Assembly: GCF_900112005.1 (NCBI RefSeq)
Contig: NZ_FOKK01000002.1
Location: forward strand, 248,001-312,000
Direction of reading: 5' to 3'
From: Algoriphagus aquimarinus
GTDB taxonomy: Bacteria; Bacteroidota; Bacteroidia; Cytophagales; Cyclobacteriaceae
Length of the DNA stretch: 64,000 nucleotides
Shown one piece after another: positions 8,890 to 18,060 of the stretch; the stretch's first letter is position 1, and every line of letters starts with the position of its first letter. The notes beneath the pieces were generated by a model. That model saw only the letters and a program-made list of their open reading frames with translations, was not told the DNA's origin and did not search any database. A program made the position numbers and the translations under genes.

Positions 8890-10068
8890 TTATGCGGTTT
8901 TAAGTCTTGATCTATTTCCAAATGCAGCGCTATTAGCACTACTTCCTTGAGATTCATCTTGATGATCACCACGACTCACTGATAGGATGATTCCCAAAGA
9001 AATTCCCGTGAATACCAATGATGTTCCTCCCATACTTAAAAGCGGAAGTGGCAAACCTGTAATCGGGCCTAAGCCAACGGCTACAGCCATATTTACCAAT
9101 GCTTGGATTACTAGAGCGAAACTCAGTCCCGCAGACAGCAATCCTCCAAATGCTTTGTTTGAATTCGCCACGATTCGCATTCCTCTATACAGAAGCGCGA
9201 GGTAAAGGAACAGCACAGAGAATCCTCCGATCAGTCCATATTCCTCTATTATGATAGCGTAGATAAAATCTGAATATGGATGTGGAAGGGAGTTTCTCTG
9301 CTCAGAATTCCCTGGACCTTTCCCCCCGATTCCACCAGTAGCAATAGCGATATATGATTGCTCAGCTTGAAATGGAATCTCATCCTTGTTCATGAAGTCT
9401 TCCACTCGAGACACTAGCGTCGCTCCTCTTTGGCCAATGAATCCCGCAGCAGTCAAGCCTAAAGCTCCTACCAACAATACCATCGCTAGGTATTTTACTG
9501 GCACTCTTCCAATAAACATGATCAAAAGACAGGTCACCAATAGAAGAATGGCTGTAGAGAAATTTGCCATAGCAATCAATCCGGAGATCAAACCTATAGC
9601 GATTATGATAGGCACGAAGGTGCTCTTGAAGTCTTTAATATTATTTTGACGCTTAGCCAGCATTCCTGCTATGGAAGCGATCAAGGCAAGTTTCGCCAAA
9701 TCTGAAGGCTGGAAAGCCTGGTTGATTACCGGAATAGTGATCCAGCGATTAGCTTCATTGATATTAGAGCCAAACAAGTAAGTAACCAGCAAGAGTGGAA
9801 TAGATATAATCACTCCCAACCGAGCATAAACGGCATACTTTCTATATGGAATCTTATGTGCAAACCACATCACTACCAACGACACGAAAATCAACATGGA
9901 ATGTCTGATCAGATAGATTTCGGTATTGCCTCCAGCATACTTATAGGCCAACGAACCCGTAGCAGAATACACGACCAGAATACTGAAAAGAGACAATAGA
10001 ATGACTATACCCCAAATAATTGGGTCGCCTTTGAAATTCCTGTCTATCCATGCTTTAAACTGTGTCAT
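8890..10068 (-). CDS. ftsW: peptidoglycan glycosyltransferase FtsW (SEDS family)
   Basis: Polytopic membrane protein of 392 residues with about 10 hydrophobic segments, the SEDS glycan polymerase of the septum that works with FtsI. Family motifs are visible: FQPSDLAKLALI (residues 125-136), FANF-like AMANFSTAILLLV, and near the C-terminus GPITGLPLPLLSMGGTS with the conserved PLPLLSxGGTS. It lies between murD (4-nt overlap) and murG in the dcw operon, which favours FtsW over RodA. C-terminal tail is polar and probably cytoplasmic. Confidence 0.95.
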   Translation of the reverse strand: MTQFKAWIDRNFKGDPIIWGIVILLSLFSILVVYSATGSLAYKYAGGNTEIYLIRHSMLIFVSLVVMWFAHKIPYRKYAVYARLGVIISIPLLLVTYLFGSNINEANRWITIPVINQAFQPSDLAKLALIASIAGMLAKRQNNIKDFKSTFVPIIIAIGLISGLIAMANFSTAILLLVTCLLIMFIGRVPVKYLAMVLLVGALGLTAAGFIGQRGATLVSRVEDFMNKDEIPFQAEQSYIAIATGGIGGKGPGNSEQRNSLPHPYSDFIYAIIIEEYGLIGGFSVLFLYLALLYRGMRIVANSNKAFGGLLSAGLSFALVIQALVNMAVAVGLGPITGLPLPLLSMGGTSLVFTGISLGIILSVSRGDHQDESQGSSANSAAFGNRSRLKTA

Positions 10069-11417
10069 GCGATGGTTTTAGATTTAAGGTTTTCAACAGC
10101 CTCGCGAAATTGATTGCCGCGATCTTCATAATTTTTAAACAAGTCAAAGCTTGCACATGCTGGTGATAGCAAGACTATGTCTCCAGCTTCTCCAAGCATT
10201 TGTCCCCACTTCACTGCTTCTGAAATATCCTGAGTTTCACGGATGTCACTTACCACTGACCCGAAAGCCATTTTCAATTTCTCGTTGTCTTTGCCAAGGC
10301 ATATCAATGATTTCACTTTATGACTTACCACGGGCAAAAGGACAGAGTAATTATTCCCTTTATCCACTCCACCTGCAATCCAGATTAATGGATTCTCGTA
10401 GCTAGCCAGGGCATAAGCTGTGGCCTCCACGTTAGTGCCTTTGCTGTCGTTGACAAACGTGACACCATCCACTTCTCTGATCTGCTCCATACGGTGCGGG
10501 GCATTCTTGAAAGTTTTTAATCCAGCTAGTAATGCTGCTTCATTCACTCCAGTAATCAATGCTGCTGTAGCAGCACAAAGGGCATTCAAAATATTATGCT
10601 TCCCTTTTATAGGAAGGATGTTAAGCGGAATAGATGCTGACTGCTCAGCTATGGTGATCTCCAAAGTATTTCCATTGAAAAATCCCCCACTTTTTTGCTC
10701 AGTTTCTAAAGAAATCCAGTTTAAAGCAGGTAGAATAGCTCGGTATTTTAACCCTTCCAAAGTCAAGAAATCCTGATCACACAGGATTGCCTGATCCGTG
10801 ACTTTCATATTTTTGAAAATAGAAAACTTAGAATCGATGTATTTATCAATTTGATAGTCGTATCGATCAAGATGATCTGGAGTGATATTCGTAAGAATAC
10901 CGATAGCAGGCTTGAAGTTTTCAAACCCATCGATTTGGAAGCTGCTACATTCGATCACCCACCACTCGTGATCTCCCTCGAGTAATTGGGCAGCCCAGCT
11001 TTTACCAACATTTCCAGCCAATCCCACATCAAGTCCTGCCTCTTTCATCAAGTGGTAGGCAAGAAGTGTGGTCGTGGTTTTTCCATTTGTACCAGTGATG
11101 GCAATCACTTTACCTTTGCTATAGCCAAATGCAAATTCCAGCTCATCTATAACATGAATTCTAGCTTTTATCGCTTTTTGAACAATTGCTACATTAGAAG
11201 GAATCCCTGGGCTTTTGATTATCAGGTCAGCATTTAGGATTTGCTCTTCCGTATGTGTTCCTTCTTCAAATGGAATCTCTAAACTCTGCATTTCAGCTTT
11301 TCTAGCTTCAGAAATCTGTCCTGCATCTGAAACGAAAACGGCATAGCCCTTCTGTCTGGCAAGCATTGCTGCTCCCAATCCGCTTTCTCCTGCGCCCAGA
11401 ACGACTATTCTTTTCAT
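10065..11417 (-). CDS. murD: UDP-N-acetylmuramoyl-L-alanine--D-glutamate ligase MurD
   Basis: Cytosolic ATP-dependent ligase adding D-Glu to UDP-MurNAc-L-Ala. The 450-residue sequence begins with the UDP-binding motif VVLGAGESGLGAA (residues 5-17), has P-loop GTNGKTTT at 109-116, NITPDHLDRY near 183, NDSKGTN near 318 and LLSPACASFDLFKNYEDRG near 418-436, the MurD C-terminal signature. It lies 5 nt after mraY and overlaps ftsW by 4 nt. Confidence 0.97.
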   Translation of the reverse strand: MKRIVVLGAGESGLGAAMLARQKGYAVFVSDAGQISEARKAEMQSLEIPFEEGTHTEEQILNADLIIKSPGIPSNVAIVQKAIKARIHVIDELEFAFGYSKGKVIAITGTNGKTTTTLLAYHLMKEAGLDVGLAGNVGKSWAAQLLEGDHEWWVIECSSFQIDGFENFKPAIGILTNITPDHLDRYDYQIDKYIDSKFSIFKNMKVTDQAILCDQDFLTLEGLKYRAILPALNWISLETEQKSGGFFNGNTLEITIAEQSASIPLNILPIKGKHNILNALCAATAALITGVNEAALLAGLKTFKNAPHRMEQIREVDGVTFVNDSKGTNVEATAYALASYENPLIWIAGGVDKGNNYSVLLPVVSHKVKSLICLGKDNEKLKMAFGSVVSDIRETQDISEAVKWGQMLGEAGDIVLLSPACASFDLFKNYEDRGNQFREAVENLKSKTIA

Positions 11418-11422
11418 TTCTA

Positions 11423-12634
11423 TTATCTAAGTTTTAGTGTTGCCAAAGTGATCACTGCCAATAAAATCCCTACAATCCAGAATCGAGTTACGATCTTGGC
11501 TTCAGGTATATTTTTCTTTTGGTAGTGGTGATGCAGTGGAGACATCAAGAATATTCTCCTGCCCTCACCGTATTTTTTTCTCGTGTATTTGAAATAGCCC
11601 ACTTGGAGCATGACACTGACATTTTCTATAACAAACACCCCACACATTACCGGTATCAGTAATTCTTTGCGAAGCGTCAAAGCCAAAACTGCTATCACCC
11701 CACCCAGCATCAAGCTGCCCGTGTCGCCCATGAAAACCTGAGCTGGATAAGCATTGTACCAAAGGAAACCCACGCATGCTCCAACAAATGCCGAAGCAAA
11801 AATCACCAGCTCCCCTGAGTTGGGGATGTACATGATATTGAGGTATTGGGAGAAAATGGCGTTGCCGCTGATGTAGGCAAAAATCGCAATGGTAATACCA
11901 ATGATAGCCGAAGTACCAGCCGCAAGTCCGTCTATCCCATCCGTGATATTTGCACCATTGGAAACAGCCGTAATGATAAAGGTCACCACGAAAATGTAGA
12001 GAATAGGAGTCATCGCCTCGCCCATGAAGCCAAGCATAGTCTCGTAATTCAACTCATTATTTTTGGTAAAAGGAATGGTGGTTTTCGCCACTTTCACATC
12101 TCTGTAAGCTGGTGTCTCTACCACGCCTTCTTCTATGGAAACCGGATTGGTAAATTCACGAATCACAACACTCTCATTAAAATAAAGCGTAGAACCCACG
12201 ATAATACCGATACCGATCTGACCGATAATTTTAAATCTACCGGCTAGACCTTCCTTGTTTTTCTTAAAAACCTTAATATAATCATCTACAAAGCCTATCG
12301 CTCCTAACCAAACAGTAGTAATAAGGAGTAGGATGATGTAGATATTATTAAGATCTGCGAAAAGCAAAGTTGGGATCAAAATGGCAGCCATGATCATCAA
12401 GCCACCCATCGTAGGCGTGCCTTTCTTCTCCTGCTGACCTTCCAGACCAAGATCTCTTACAGTTTCTCCGATCTGCTTATTTCTGATCCAAGCGATGATT
12501 TTGTGACCGAAGGATATCGTAATGATTAATGAAAAAAGCGATGCCATTCCCGCACGAAACGAGATATATCTAAACACCCCTGTTCCAGGGATATCAAGCA
12601 CTTTGTCCAAATAATCAAAAAGAGGATATAACAT
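11423..12634 (-). CDS. mraY: phospho-N-acetylmuramoyl-pentapeptide-transferase MraY
   Basis: Integral membrane enzyme of 403 residues making lipid I from UDP-MurNAc-pentapeptide and undecaprenyl phosphate. About ten transmembrane segments; motifs [12 protein letters not shown] near 71, [14 protein letters not shown] near 117-130, [15 protein letters not shown] near 226-240 (catalytic Asp region), FMGDTGSL near 304 and PLHHHYQKK near 369. It is longer than the usual 320-360 because of an insertion of about 40 residues after the fourth segment ([15 protein letters not shown]...), which looks periplasmic; such an insertion is common in Bacteroidota as far as I know. Follows murE by 1 nt. Confidence 0.97.
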   Translation of the reverse strand: MLYPLFDYLDKVLDIPGTGVFRYISFRAGMASLFSLIITISFGHKIIAWIRNKQIGETVRDLGLEGQQEKKGTPTMGGLMIMAAILIPTLLFADLNNIYIILLLITTVWLGAIGFVDDYIKVFKKNKEGLAGRFKIIGQIGIGIIVGSTLYFNESVVIREFTNPVSIEEGVVETPAYRDVKVAKTTIPFTKNNELNYETMLGFMGEAMTPILYIFVVTFIITAVSNGANITDGIDGLAAGTSAIIGITIAIFAYISGNAIFSQYLNIMYIPNSGELVIFASAFVGACVGFLWYNAYPAQVFMGDTGSLMLGGVIAVLALTLRKELLIPVMCGVFVIENVSVMLQVGYFKYTRKKYGEGRRIFLMSPLHHHYQKKNIPEAKIVTRFWIVGILLAVITLATLKLR

Positions 12635-12635
12635 C

Positions 12636-14099
12636 TCAGCTTTGTGTCAATTGTTGTAAAAACTCGGTTACTATTTCAGTATCATCAAAGTGATGCTTCA
12701 CCCCTTTGACTTCCTGATAATCCTCATGGCCTTTACCAGCGATAAGGATGATATCTCCTTTTTGCGAAAGCATGCAAGCCGTTTTAATAGCTTCTCGACG
12801 ATCAACAATAGTTAATGTTTTTCTGATTTCAGACGGGCCTACGCCAGCCTGCATATCCTTCAATATTTCCTCAGGCTCCTCAAAGCGAGGATTGTCGGAA
12901 GTAAGAATTGCTTTATCACTTTCCTGAACAGCGATCTTTGCCATAACAGGACGCTTGGTTTTATCTCTATTTCCTCCACAGCCCACGACTGTGATCAGTT
13001 GCTCGCCGCCAGTTCGTGCTCCGTTGATTGTCTTCAGTACATTGTCCAAAGCATCTGGCGTATGTGCATAATCCACGATGGCAGTAATGCCGGCAATGGA
13101 AATTCTATCAAAACGGCCTTTGGCTCCACGAATTCCAGATAGCTCACGAAGAACTTCATCCTCCTCTTCACCCAAAAGAACCGTGACACCCAATACCGCC
13201 AACAGATTGTAAGCATTGAAGGCACCGATCATTCTGAACCAAATCAACTTGCCGTTAATTTCTAGCTCTAAGCCTTCAAGCGTGTTGGAGATGATTTTGG
13301 CTTTGAATTCAGCTGGAGATTTCAGCGCAAAAAACTGATGCGAAGCTTTGCAATTCTGAAGCATGACAGATCCGCGCTTATCGTCACCGTTTACTAGTGC
13401 GAAAGCATCTTTTGGAAGCTCATCAAATAACTTTTTCTTAGCCTTGATGTACTCGTCAAAGGTGCCATGATAATCCAAGTGGTCATGGCTGATATTTGTA
13501 AAAACAGCTCCAACTAACTTCAATCCAGCTATTCTCTCTTGCACAATCGCATGAGAACTCGCTTCCATAAAGCAGTGGGTACATCCTTCCGCTACCATTT
13601 TGCGAAGCAAAGCCTGCACACTTACCGCATCTGGCGTAGTGTGAGTAGCGTGAATTACTGTTTCATTGATCTTATTTTCTACTGTAGAAAGCAAACCTGT
13701 GCTGTAGCCCATTCGCATAAATAACTGATGCAAAAGTGTGGCTGTCGTTGTTTTGCCGTTGGTTCCGGTGATCGCTACGACTTTGATACTCTCAGAAGGA
13801 TTGTCAAAGTAATTGCTTGCCATGATACCTAGCGCACGAGCAGAATTCACTACTTCTACGTAGGTAATTCCATCGATCAATTTCTCTGGCAATTGCTCAC
13901 AAACTACAATCTGAGCTCCAAGCCCGATCGCTTTTTCTATAAACTCATGTCCATCAACCTGAGTGCCTTTGATAGCTACAAAAGCACTTCCCTCCGTCAC
14001 CTGACGACTGTCAAAGACAATATCTTTCACCCCTAACTCCATGTCTCCGGTAGTAGAGGTAAGTGATACTTTATATAATATGTCTTTCAGTACTTTCAT
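12636..14099 (-). CDS. murE: UDP-MurNAc-L-Ala-D-Glu--meso-diaminopimelate ligase MurE
   Basis: Cytosolic ligase adding the third residue of the peptide stem. The 487 residues have [17 protein letters not shown] near 29-45 (UDP binding), P-loop GTNGKTTT at 112-119, [15 protein letters not shown] near 203-217 and [10 protein letters not shown] near 338. The amino-acid selecting motif is DNPR ([14 protein letters not shown]), diagnostic of meso-diaminopimelate rather than lysine, so the peptidoglycan should be of the A1-gamma type. Stop abuts mraY; it starts directly after the ftsI stop. Confidence 0.97.
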   Translation of the reverse strand: MKVLKDILYKVSLTSTTGDMELGVKDIVFDSRQVTEGSAFVAIKGTQVDGHEFIEKAIGLGAQIVVCEQLPEKLIDGITYVEVVNSARALGIMASNYFDNPSESIKVVAITGTNGKTTTATLLHQLFMRMGYSTGLLSTVENKINETVIHATHTTPDAVSVQALLRKMVAEGCTHCFMEASSHAIVQERIAGLKLVGAVFTNISHDHLDYHGTFDEYIKAKKKLFDELPKDAFALVNGDDKRGSVMLQNCKASHQFFALKSPAEFKAKIISNTLEGLELEINGKLIWFRMIGAFNAYNLLAVLGVTVLLGEEEDEVLRELSGIRGAKGRFDRISIAGITAIVDYAHTPDALDNVLKTINGARTGGEQLITVVGCGGNRDKTKRPVMAKIAVQESDKAILTSDNPRFEEPEEILKDMQAGVGPSEIRKTLTIVDRREAIKTACMLSQKGDIILIAGKGHEDYQEVKGVKHHFDDTEIVTEFLQQLTQS

Positions 14100-16208
14100 T
14101 TATCCTAATACAAGATTTATAGTTGCGTTTGGAGTTAATTGTGTTCCCGGTGAAATAGACTGGCCTTTCACCCGGCCTTTTCCAGAGTAATTCACTTTCA
14201 TTCCTTTGTTTTCCAAGATGAAAAGTGCATCTCTAAGTGGAAGACCTGACACATCTGGAACAAGTGATTGATCCGTGTCATTAACGTTCATTTGCACACT
14301 AGCTTCATGAGCCACCGTCTTCACCCATTCTTCTGGATTGGCAGCAGTCGCCTTCAATCCTAATTCCTGGAATATCCCCTGTAGCTCCTCCGCCTTACCT
14401 GCTTGCACATAAGGCAATTGAGTTCCATTTGCTTCGGCTCTAATTATTCCCTTCTGATTCTCAGGGTTCAACTCTACATCAAGTGCGTAGATTTTGTCTG
14501 CGATTTCCTTGAAAACTGGCGCTGAAACATCTCCCCCGTAGGCAAATAGACCCTTAGGGCTATCGATCACCACCACCATGGAATACTTTGGATGATCAGC
14601 TGGGAAGTACCCAGCAAAACTCGTATAGTAATTCTTAGTGTATTTCCCGTTTAGAAGCTTCTGCGCAGTACCTGTTTTGCCGGCGATTTTATAATCTGCG
14701 TTAGCAATATTTCTTGCAGTCCCTTTTTCCACTACCCCTTCCAGAAGACTCTGTAGAAGTTTAATATTTTTCTCAGAGGCAATTTGCTTGCGCACCACCT
14801 CAGGCTCATATCGTTGCTCGATGGTATTTCCTCTAGAAACTGACTTTACGATATATGGCTTCATCATCTTTCCACCGTTCGCTACTGCATTGTACAATGC
14901 CAGCGTATGAAGTGGATTTAGCTTTACTTCGTACCCTATAGAAACCCAAGGGAGAGTAGTTCCATACCAATTTTTATCACCTGGCTTCTTGAAGTAAGGC
15001 TTACCCTCACCGATTAACTGAAAACCAAAAGGCTCTCTCAAACCGACTTTATCTATGTATGCCATGAATTTGGAAGGACTTGCCCCGAAGTGCTCATCTA
15101 CCAATTTGGAGATACCTACATTGGAGGATTTTTCGAATGCCTCACGAATAGTCAAGGTTCCGTAACCGCCATTCTTAGAATCACGCATCACTTGGTTATA
15201 GAATTTGTGTGCACCATTTCCGGTTTCCACAGTTTCTTCTAGAGTGATTTTATTCTCTTCCAAGAGCGCAAGCATGGAAAGCAGTTTGAAAGTAGAGCCA
15301 GGCTCCGTGTTCCCTTGATCACCAATGGCATAATTGTAATTCTCACCATAGCCATTGCCGTTGCTGTTGCGTTGCAAATTGGTAATGGCCTTGATCTGCC
15401 CAGTCTTCACTTCCATCACGATCACCGAACCAAAATCCGCATCCCGATCAGTCAACTGACGACGAAGCGCAGTTTCAGCCACATCCTGCATATTTACATC
15501 CAGCGTAGTGGTGACATCATAGCCATTTTCAGGCTTTACATCTTCTGCGTCAAATACTGGCTTCCAGCTTCCACCAGCTAGTCGCTGAAAAAGAGCCTTG
15601 CCATCCTGACCTTGTAGATAATTATTGAAACTATATTCAATTCCTGCACCGTAATCATCTTCATTCAAAAAGCCAACTGTACGGCTGGCAAGGGAATTAA
15701 ATGGTCTATATCTTTTCTCTACTTTCTCGAAAATCACTCCACCTCCCAGTCTTCCTTCTCTGAAAATCGGCCAGTTGGACATTTCCTGCATGCCTTGGTA
15801 ACCGATTTGTTTTCTGTTCAACACCAAGTAGCGTTTGTTATCCAACCTGGCATCATTAATCATTCTTTTATAAGAGGCAGATGACTTGTCCTTATAGTAG
15901 GCAGAAAGCATTCTTGAAAGGGAATCAATTCCAGCTTTGTATCGATCAGACTTCGCAATAGTAGGATCGAGCGCTACTCTATAGAATGGTAAACTAGTAG
16001 CCAACAAGGACCCATCGCTTGCGTAAATATTACCACGAGTAGCTGGCACTTCTCTGTATTGGAAGTTGATTGTTTCAGCTTTTTCGCGCCATACGTCTCC
16101 CTCCGCCATCTGAAGCTTCGCAACCCTATAAGGAATCGCCGCTGCACAAAGCGCTATCAGGATGAACACCACCCGTACTCGGAGCAATATGGATCGCTTA
16201 AAATTCAC
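14100..16208 (-). CDS. ftsI: FtsI/PBP3-like class B penicillin-binding protein with PASTA domain
   Basis: Septal transpeptidase, 702 residues. One N-terminal membrane anchor (VRVVFILIALCAAAIPY), a dimerisation domain with the RGNIY motif near 57-61, and a transpeptidase domain with STFK (catalytic Ser, near 307), SSN near 363 and KTGTA near 510. A single PASTA domain occupies about the last 60 residues (SLVPDVSGLPLRDALFILEN...). PASTA on FtsI is unusual for Gram-negatives outside this phylum. The start is GTG, overlapping the ftsL stop in a GTGA arrangement, which implies coupled translation. Beta-lactams are expected to acylate the STFK Ser. Confidence 0.95.
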   Translation of the reverse strand: MNFKRSILLRVRVVFILIALCAAAIPYRVAKLQMAEGDVWREKAETINFQYREVPATRGNIYASDGSLLATSLPFYRVALDPTIAKSDRYKAGIDSLSRMLSAYYKDKSSASYKRMINDARLDNKRYLVLNRKQIGYQGMQEMSNWPIFREGRLGGGVIFEKVEKRYRPFNSLASRTVGFLNEDDYGAGIEYSFNNYLQGQDGKALFQRLAGGSWKPVFDAEDVKPENGYDVTTTLDVNMQDVAETALRRQLTDRDADFGSVIVMEVKTGQIKAITNLQRNSNGNGYGENYNYAIGDQGNTEPGSTFKLLSMLALLEENKITLEETVETGNGAHKFYNQVMRDSKNGGYGTLTIREAFEKSSNVGISKLVDEHFGASPSKFMAYIDKVGLREPFGFQLIGEGKPYFKKPGDKNWYGTTLPWVSIGYEVKLNPLHTLALYNAVANGGKMMKPYIVKSVSRGNTIEQRYEPEVVRKQIASEKNIKLLQSLLEGVVEKGTARNIANADYKIAGKTGTAQKLLNGKYTKNYYTSFAGYFPADHPKYSMVVVIDSPKGLFAYGGDVSAPVFKEIADKIYALDVELNPENQKGIIRAEANGTQLPYVQAGKAEELQGIFQELGLKATAANPEEWVKTVAHEASVQMNVNDTDQSLVPDVSGLPLRDALFILENKGMKVNYSGKGRVKGQSISPGTQLTPNATINLVLG

Positions 16209-16588
16209 TTTTCTACCTCGATTTTAATCGGTGGTTGATTGAGTTCAAATATTCCTTGTGCTGCTACACGCTTCGCCACTTCAGACTGCATGCTACTAAG
16301 CATGTACTCAGCTTCAAGCGTAGTGACATCTGCACGCAAATCCTCTACTTCTTGCTGAGCCTTTTCAATCTTCCGCACCATGTTTTCTGCGCGGTGATTA
16401 CTCCAGATATAGACCAAAGCCAGTAAAGCCACAAATCCAACAGGAGGAACCAATTGGACAGGTACGCCTTCACCCAAAATTCCAGTGACATCCAACTTCT
16501 CCTCAATCCAACTAAATATGGATTTGCGAGGACCGCCTTTTGGCTTGTTACCTGACTTTAATTTCTTTCTGAACGTGTTATTGCTCAT
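16205..16588 (-). CDS. FtsL-like cell division protein
   Basis: A 127-residue bitopic protein: basic N-terminus (FRKKLKSGNKPKGGPRK), one membrane segment (LVPPVGFVALLALVYIWS, about 62-79) and a coiled-coil stretch after it (RAENMVRKIEKAQQEVEDL..., 82-118). Position between rsmH and ftsI, length and topology match FtsL, the partner of FtsB and FtsQ; primary sequence similarity to proteobacterial FtsL is not evident, as usual in this phylum. Overlaps both neighbours by 4 nt. Confidence 0.82.
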   Translation of the reverse strand: MSNNTFRKKLKSGNKPKGGPRKSIFSWIEEKLDVTGILGEGVPVQLVPPVGFVALLALVYIWSNHRAENMVRKIEKAQQEVEDLRADVTTLEAEYMLSSMQSEVAKRVAAQGIFELNQPPIKIEVEK

Positions 16589-17496
16589 GCCTCTATCTTC
16601 TTCGCTATTCTCAGTTTTGCACTTCTTGCTCTAGGATTAGATGCTATCTCCTCTGCATCCGCCACCACAGCACCTTTGCTGATAGGCTCAAGCGGACGAA
16701 TAAGATTTCCGTAGAAATCCTTCTCGACTTCGCCCTGAAACTTGCCTTTGATCATCAGATTTTTCACCAATCGATCTTCTAGACTATGGTAACTCATCAC
16801 CACCAATCTGCCTTCAGGCTTCAGCAACTCCACTGCTTCTAAAAGCATTTCCTCCAAAGCGCCCATTTCATCGTTCACTTCTATTCTCAATGCCTGGAAG
16901 ACCTGAGCGTAATACTTGAAGTCTTTGCCCCGAGGAGCATATCTTTTTAGGAAGGAGGTAAATCCTTCTGTAGTCTCAAATTGTTGTGAGGTTCTTTCAG
17001 AGACGATGGCCTGCGCCAAGGTCTTAGCATTTTTCACCTCGCCATACATCCCCAAAATTTTATGAAGTCTGCCCTCGTCGTATGTGTTCAAAATTTCTTT
17101 GGCAGAAACTTCATCTGACTGGTTCATCCTCATATCCAAATCACCGCTGAATCTGGTAGAAAAACCTCGGCTGGGCTCATCGATCTGATGAGATGAAATT
17201 CCCAAGTCAGCCAAGATGCCATCCACTTTCTTTACACCATGAAGCCTCAGGTATCTTTTCAAATCCCTGAAATTGGCAGCAATGAAAGTAAAGTTGTCAC
17301 TGGCAGGTATGTTTGCTTCAGCATCTACATCCTGATCAAAAGCATATAAATGCCCTTTATCAAGGTGCTTCAGAATCTCTCTGGAATGACCTCCTCCACC
17401 AAAAGTCACATCTACATAAATCCCATTGGGATCAATAGACAAGCCTTCAGTGCATTTGGCTAGCATCACTGGGATATGGTAAATAGACTCTGTCAT
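16585..17496 (-). CDS. rsmH: 16S rRNA (cytosine(1402)-N(4))-methyltransferase RsmH
   Basis: SAM-dependent methyltransferase (MraW) that N4-methylates C1402 in the decoding centre of 16S rRNA. The 303 residues begin with YHIPVML near 5-11, then the SAM loop VDVTFGGGGHSREIL near 28-42, DGILADLGISSHQID near 92-106 and RGFSTRFSGDLDMRM near 110-124, and end with SNPRARSAKLRIA, all typical. Stands second in the dcw cluster, 4 nt after mraZ. Confidence 0.97.
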   Translation of the reverse strand: MTESIYHIPVMLAKCTEGLSIDPNGIYVDVTFGGGGHSREILKHLDKGHLYAFDQDVDAEANIPASDNFTFIAANFRDLKRYLRLHGVKKVDGILADLGISSHQIDEPSRGFSTRFSGDLDMRMNQSDEVSAKEILNTYDEGRLHKILGMYGEVKNAKTLAQAIVSERTSQQFETTEGFTSFLKRYAPRGKDFKYYAQVFQALRIEVNDEMGALEEMLLEAVELLKPEGRLVVMSYHSLEDRLVKNLMIKGKFQGEVEKDFYGNLIRPLEPISKGAVVADAEEIASNPRARSAKLRIAKKIEA

Positions 17497-17500
17497 GTGA

Positions 17501-17935
17501 TTAAGAGAGATGCTTTTCCATTAGACTGGATAAGTCCGCAGGATCAACTATGATATTCTTGCTATAATTTTCTTGATTCCAGAATTCGATTCTCCCTCCA
17601 TTACCTATCACGATTACATCTTTTTCAAGACCTGCGTAGGCTTGGTAAGCTTTTGGGATCAACAAGCGCCCTGCACTATCCAACTCCACATCGACGACAG
17701 AATTGAAAAAGGAACGTTGCAACATTCTTTGCTCCGGATTATGAATGGAGAGTGACTTGATTTGATTCTCAAGTTTCTTGTATTCCACCATAGGATAAAG
17801 AGCCAAACATCTATCTTCAGCCATCCGAAGCATAAGCGTAGCGCCGTTAGCCTCCGGAATTGCCGCCTTGATCTTGGCTGGCAATACCAGACGCCCTTTG
17901 GGATCTAGCTTGCAATCGTATTGACTGTTGAACAT
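17501..17935 (-). CDS. mraZ: division/cell wall cluster transcriptional repressor MraZ
   Basis: DNA-binding protein of the SpoVT/AbrB-like double-barrel family, 144 residues with two copies of the MraZ half-domain: DPKGRLVLPAKIK (12-24) and DSAGRLLIPKAYQ (around 82-94), each with the DxxGR motif. MraZ of E. coli binds TGGGN repeats upstream of its own operon and represses dcw. Directly upstream of this gene lie four GTGRN boxes with exact 10-bp spacing, fitting autoregulation. First gene of the cluster. Confidence 0.96.
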   Translation of the reverse strand: MFNSQYDCKLDPKGRLVLPAKIKAAIPEANGATLMLRMAEDRCLALYPMVEYKKLENQIKSLSIHNPEQRMLQRSFFNSVVDVELDSAGRLLIPKAYQAYAGLEKDVIVIGNGGRIEFWNQENYSKNIIVDPADLSSLMEKHLS

Positions 17936-17976
17936 AATTTCTTGAACTCTTTAGAATGATGAGTATGTAGTAAAGA

Positions 17977-17984
17977 CAAAAGTA
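17977..17984 (-). promoter_or_regulatory. candidate -7 promoter element of the dcw cluster (TAnnTTTG)
   Basis: On the minus strand TACTTTTG matches the Bacteroidota -7 consensus TAnnTTTG exactly, 41 nt before the mraZ ATG. No TTG/TTTG is seen 17-23 nt further upstream; that space is filled by the GTGGG boxes instead, so the promoter may be intrinsically weak or the boxes may overlie an unorthodox -33 region. Confidence 0.55.
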
Positions 17985-17994
17985 GCAAAATGAC

Positions 17995-18030
17995 TTTCAC
18001 TTTCTACCACTTTCCCCCACAAATTCCCAC
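17995..18030 (-). promoter_or_regulatory. probable MraZ operator: four 10-bp-spaced GTGGG-type boxes
   Basis: Read towards mraZ the sequence has GTGGGAATTT, GTGGGGGAAA, GTGGTAGAAA, GTGAAAGTCA: four direct repeats of exactly 10 bp with GTG fixed and the third G-run decaying. E. coli MraZ is known to bind TGGGN repeats separated by 5 nt, i.e. the same 10-bp period. The array begins 10 nt upstream of the -7 element, where bound protein would block RNA polymerase. Operator assignment combines visible repeats with known MraZ specificity. Confidence 0.8.
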
Positions 18031-18060
18031 TTTGACTTAAAAGTAGACAAATCTTTATTC

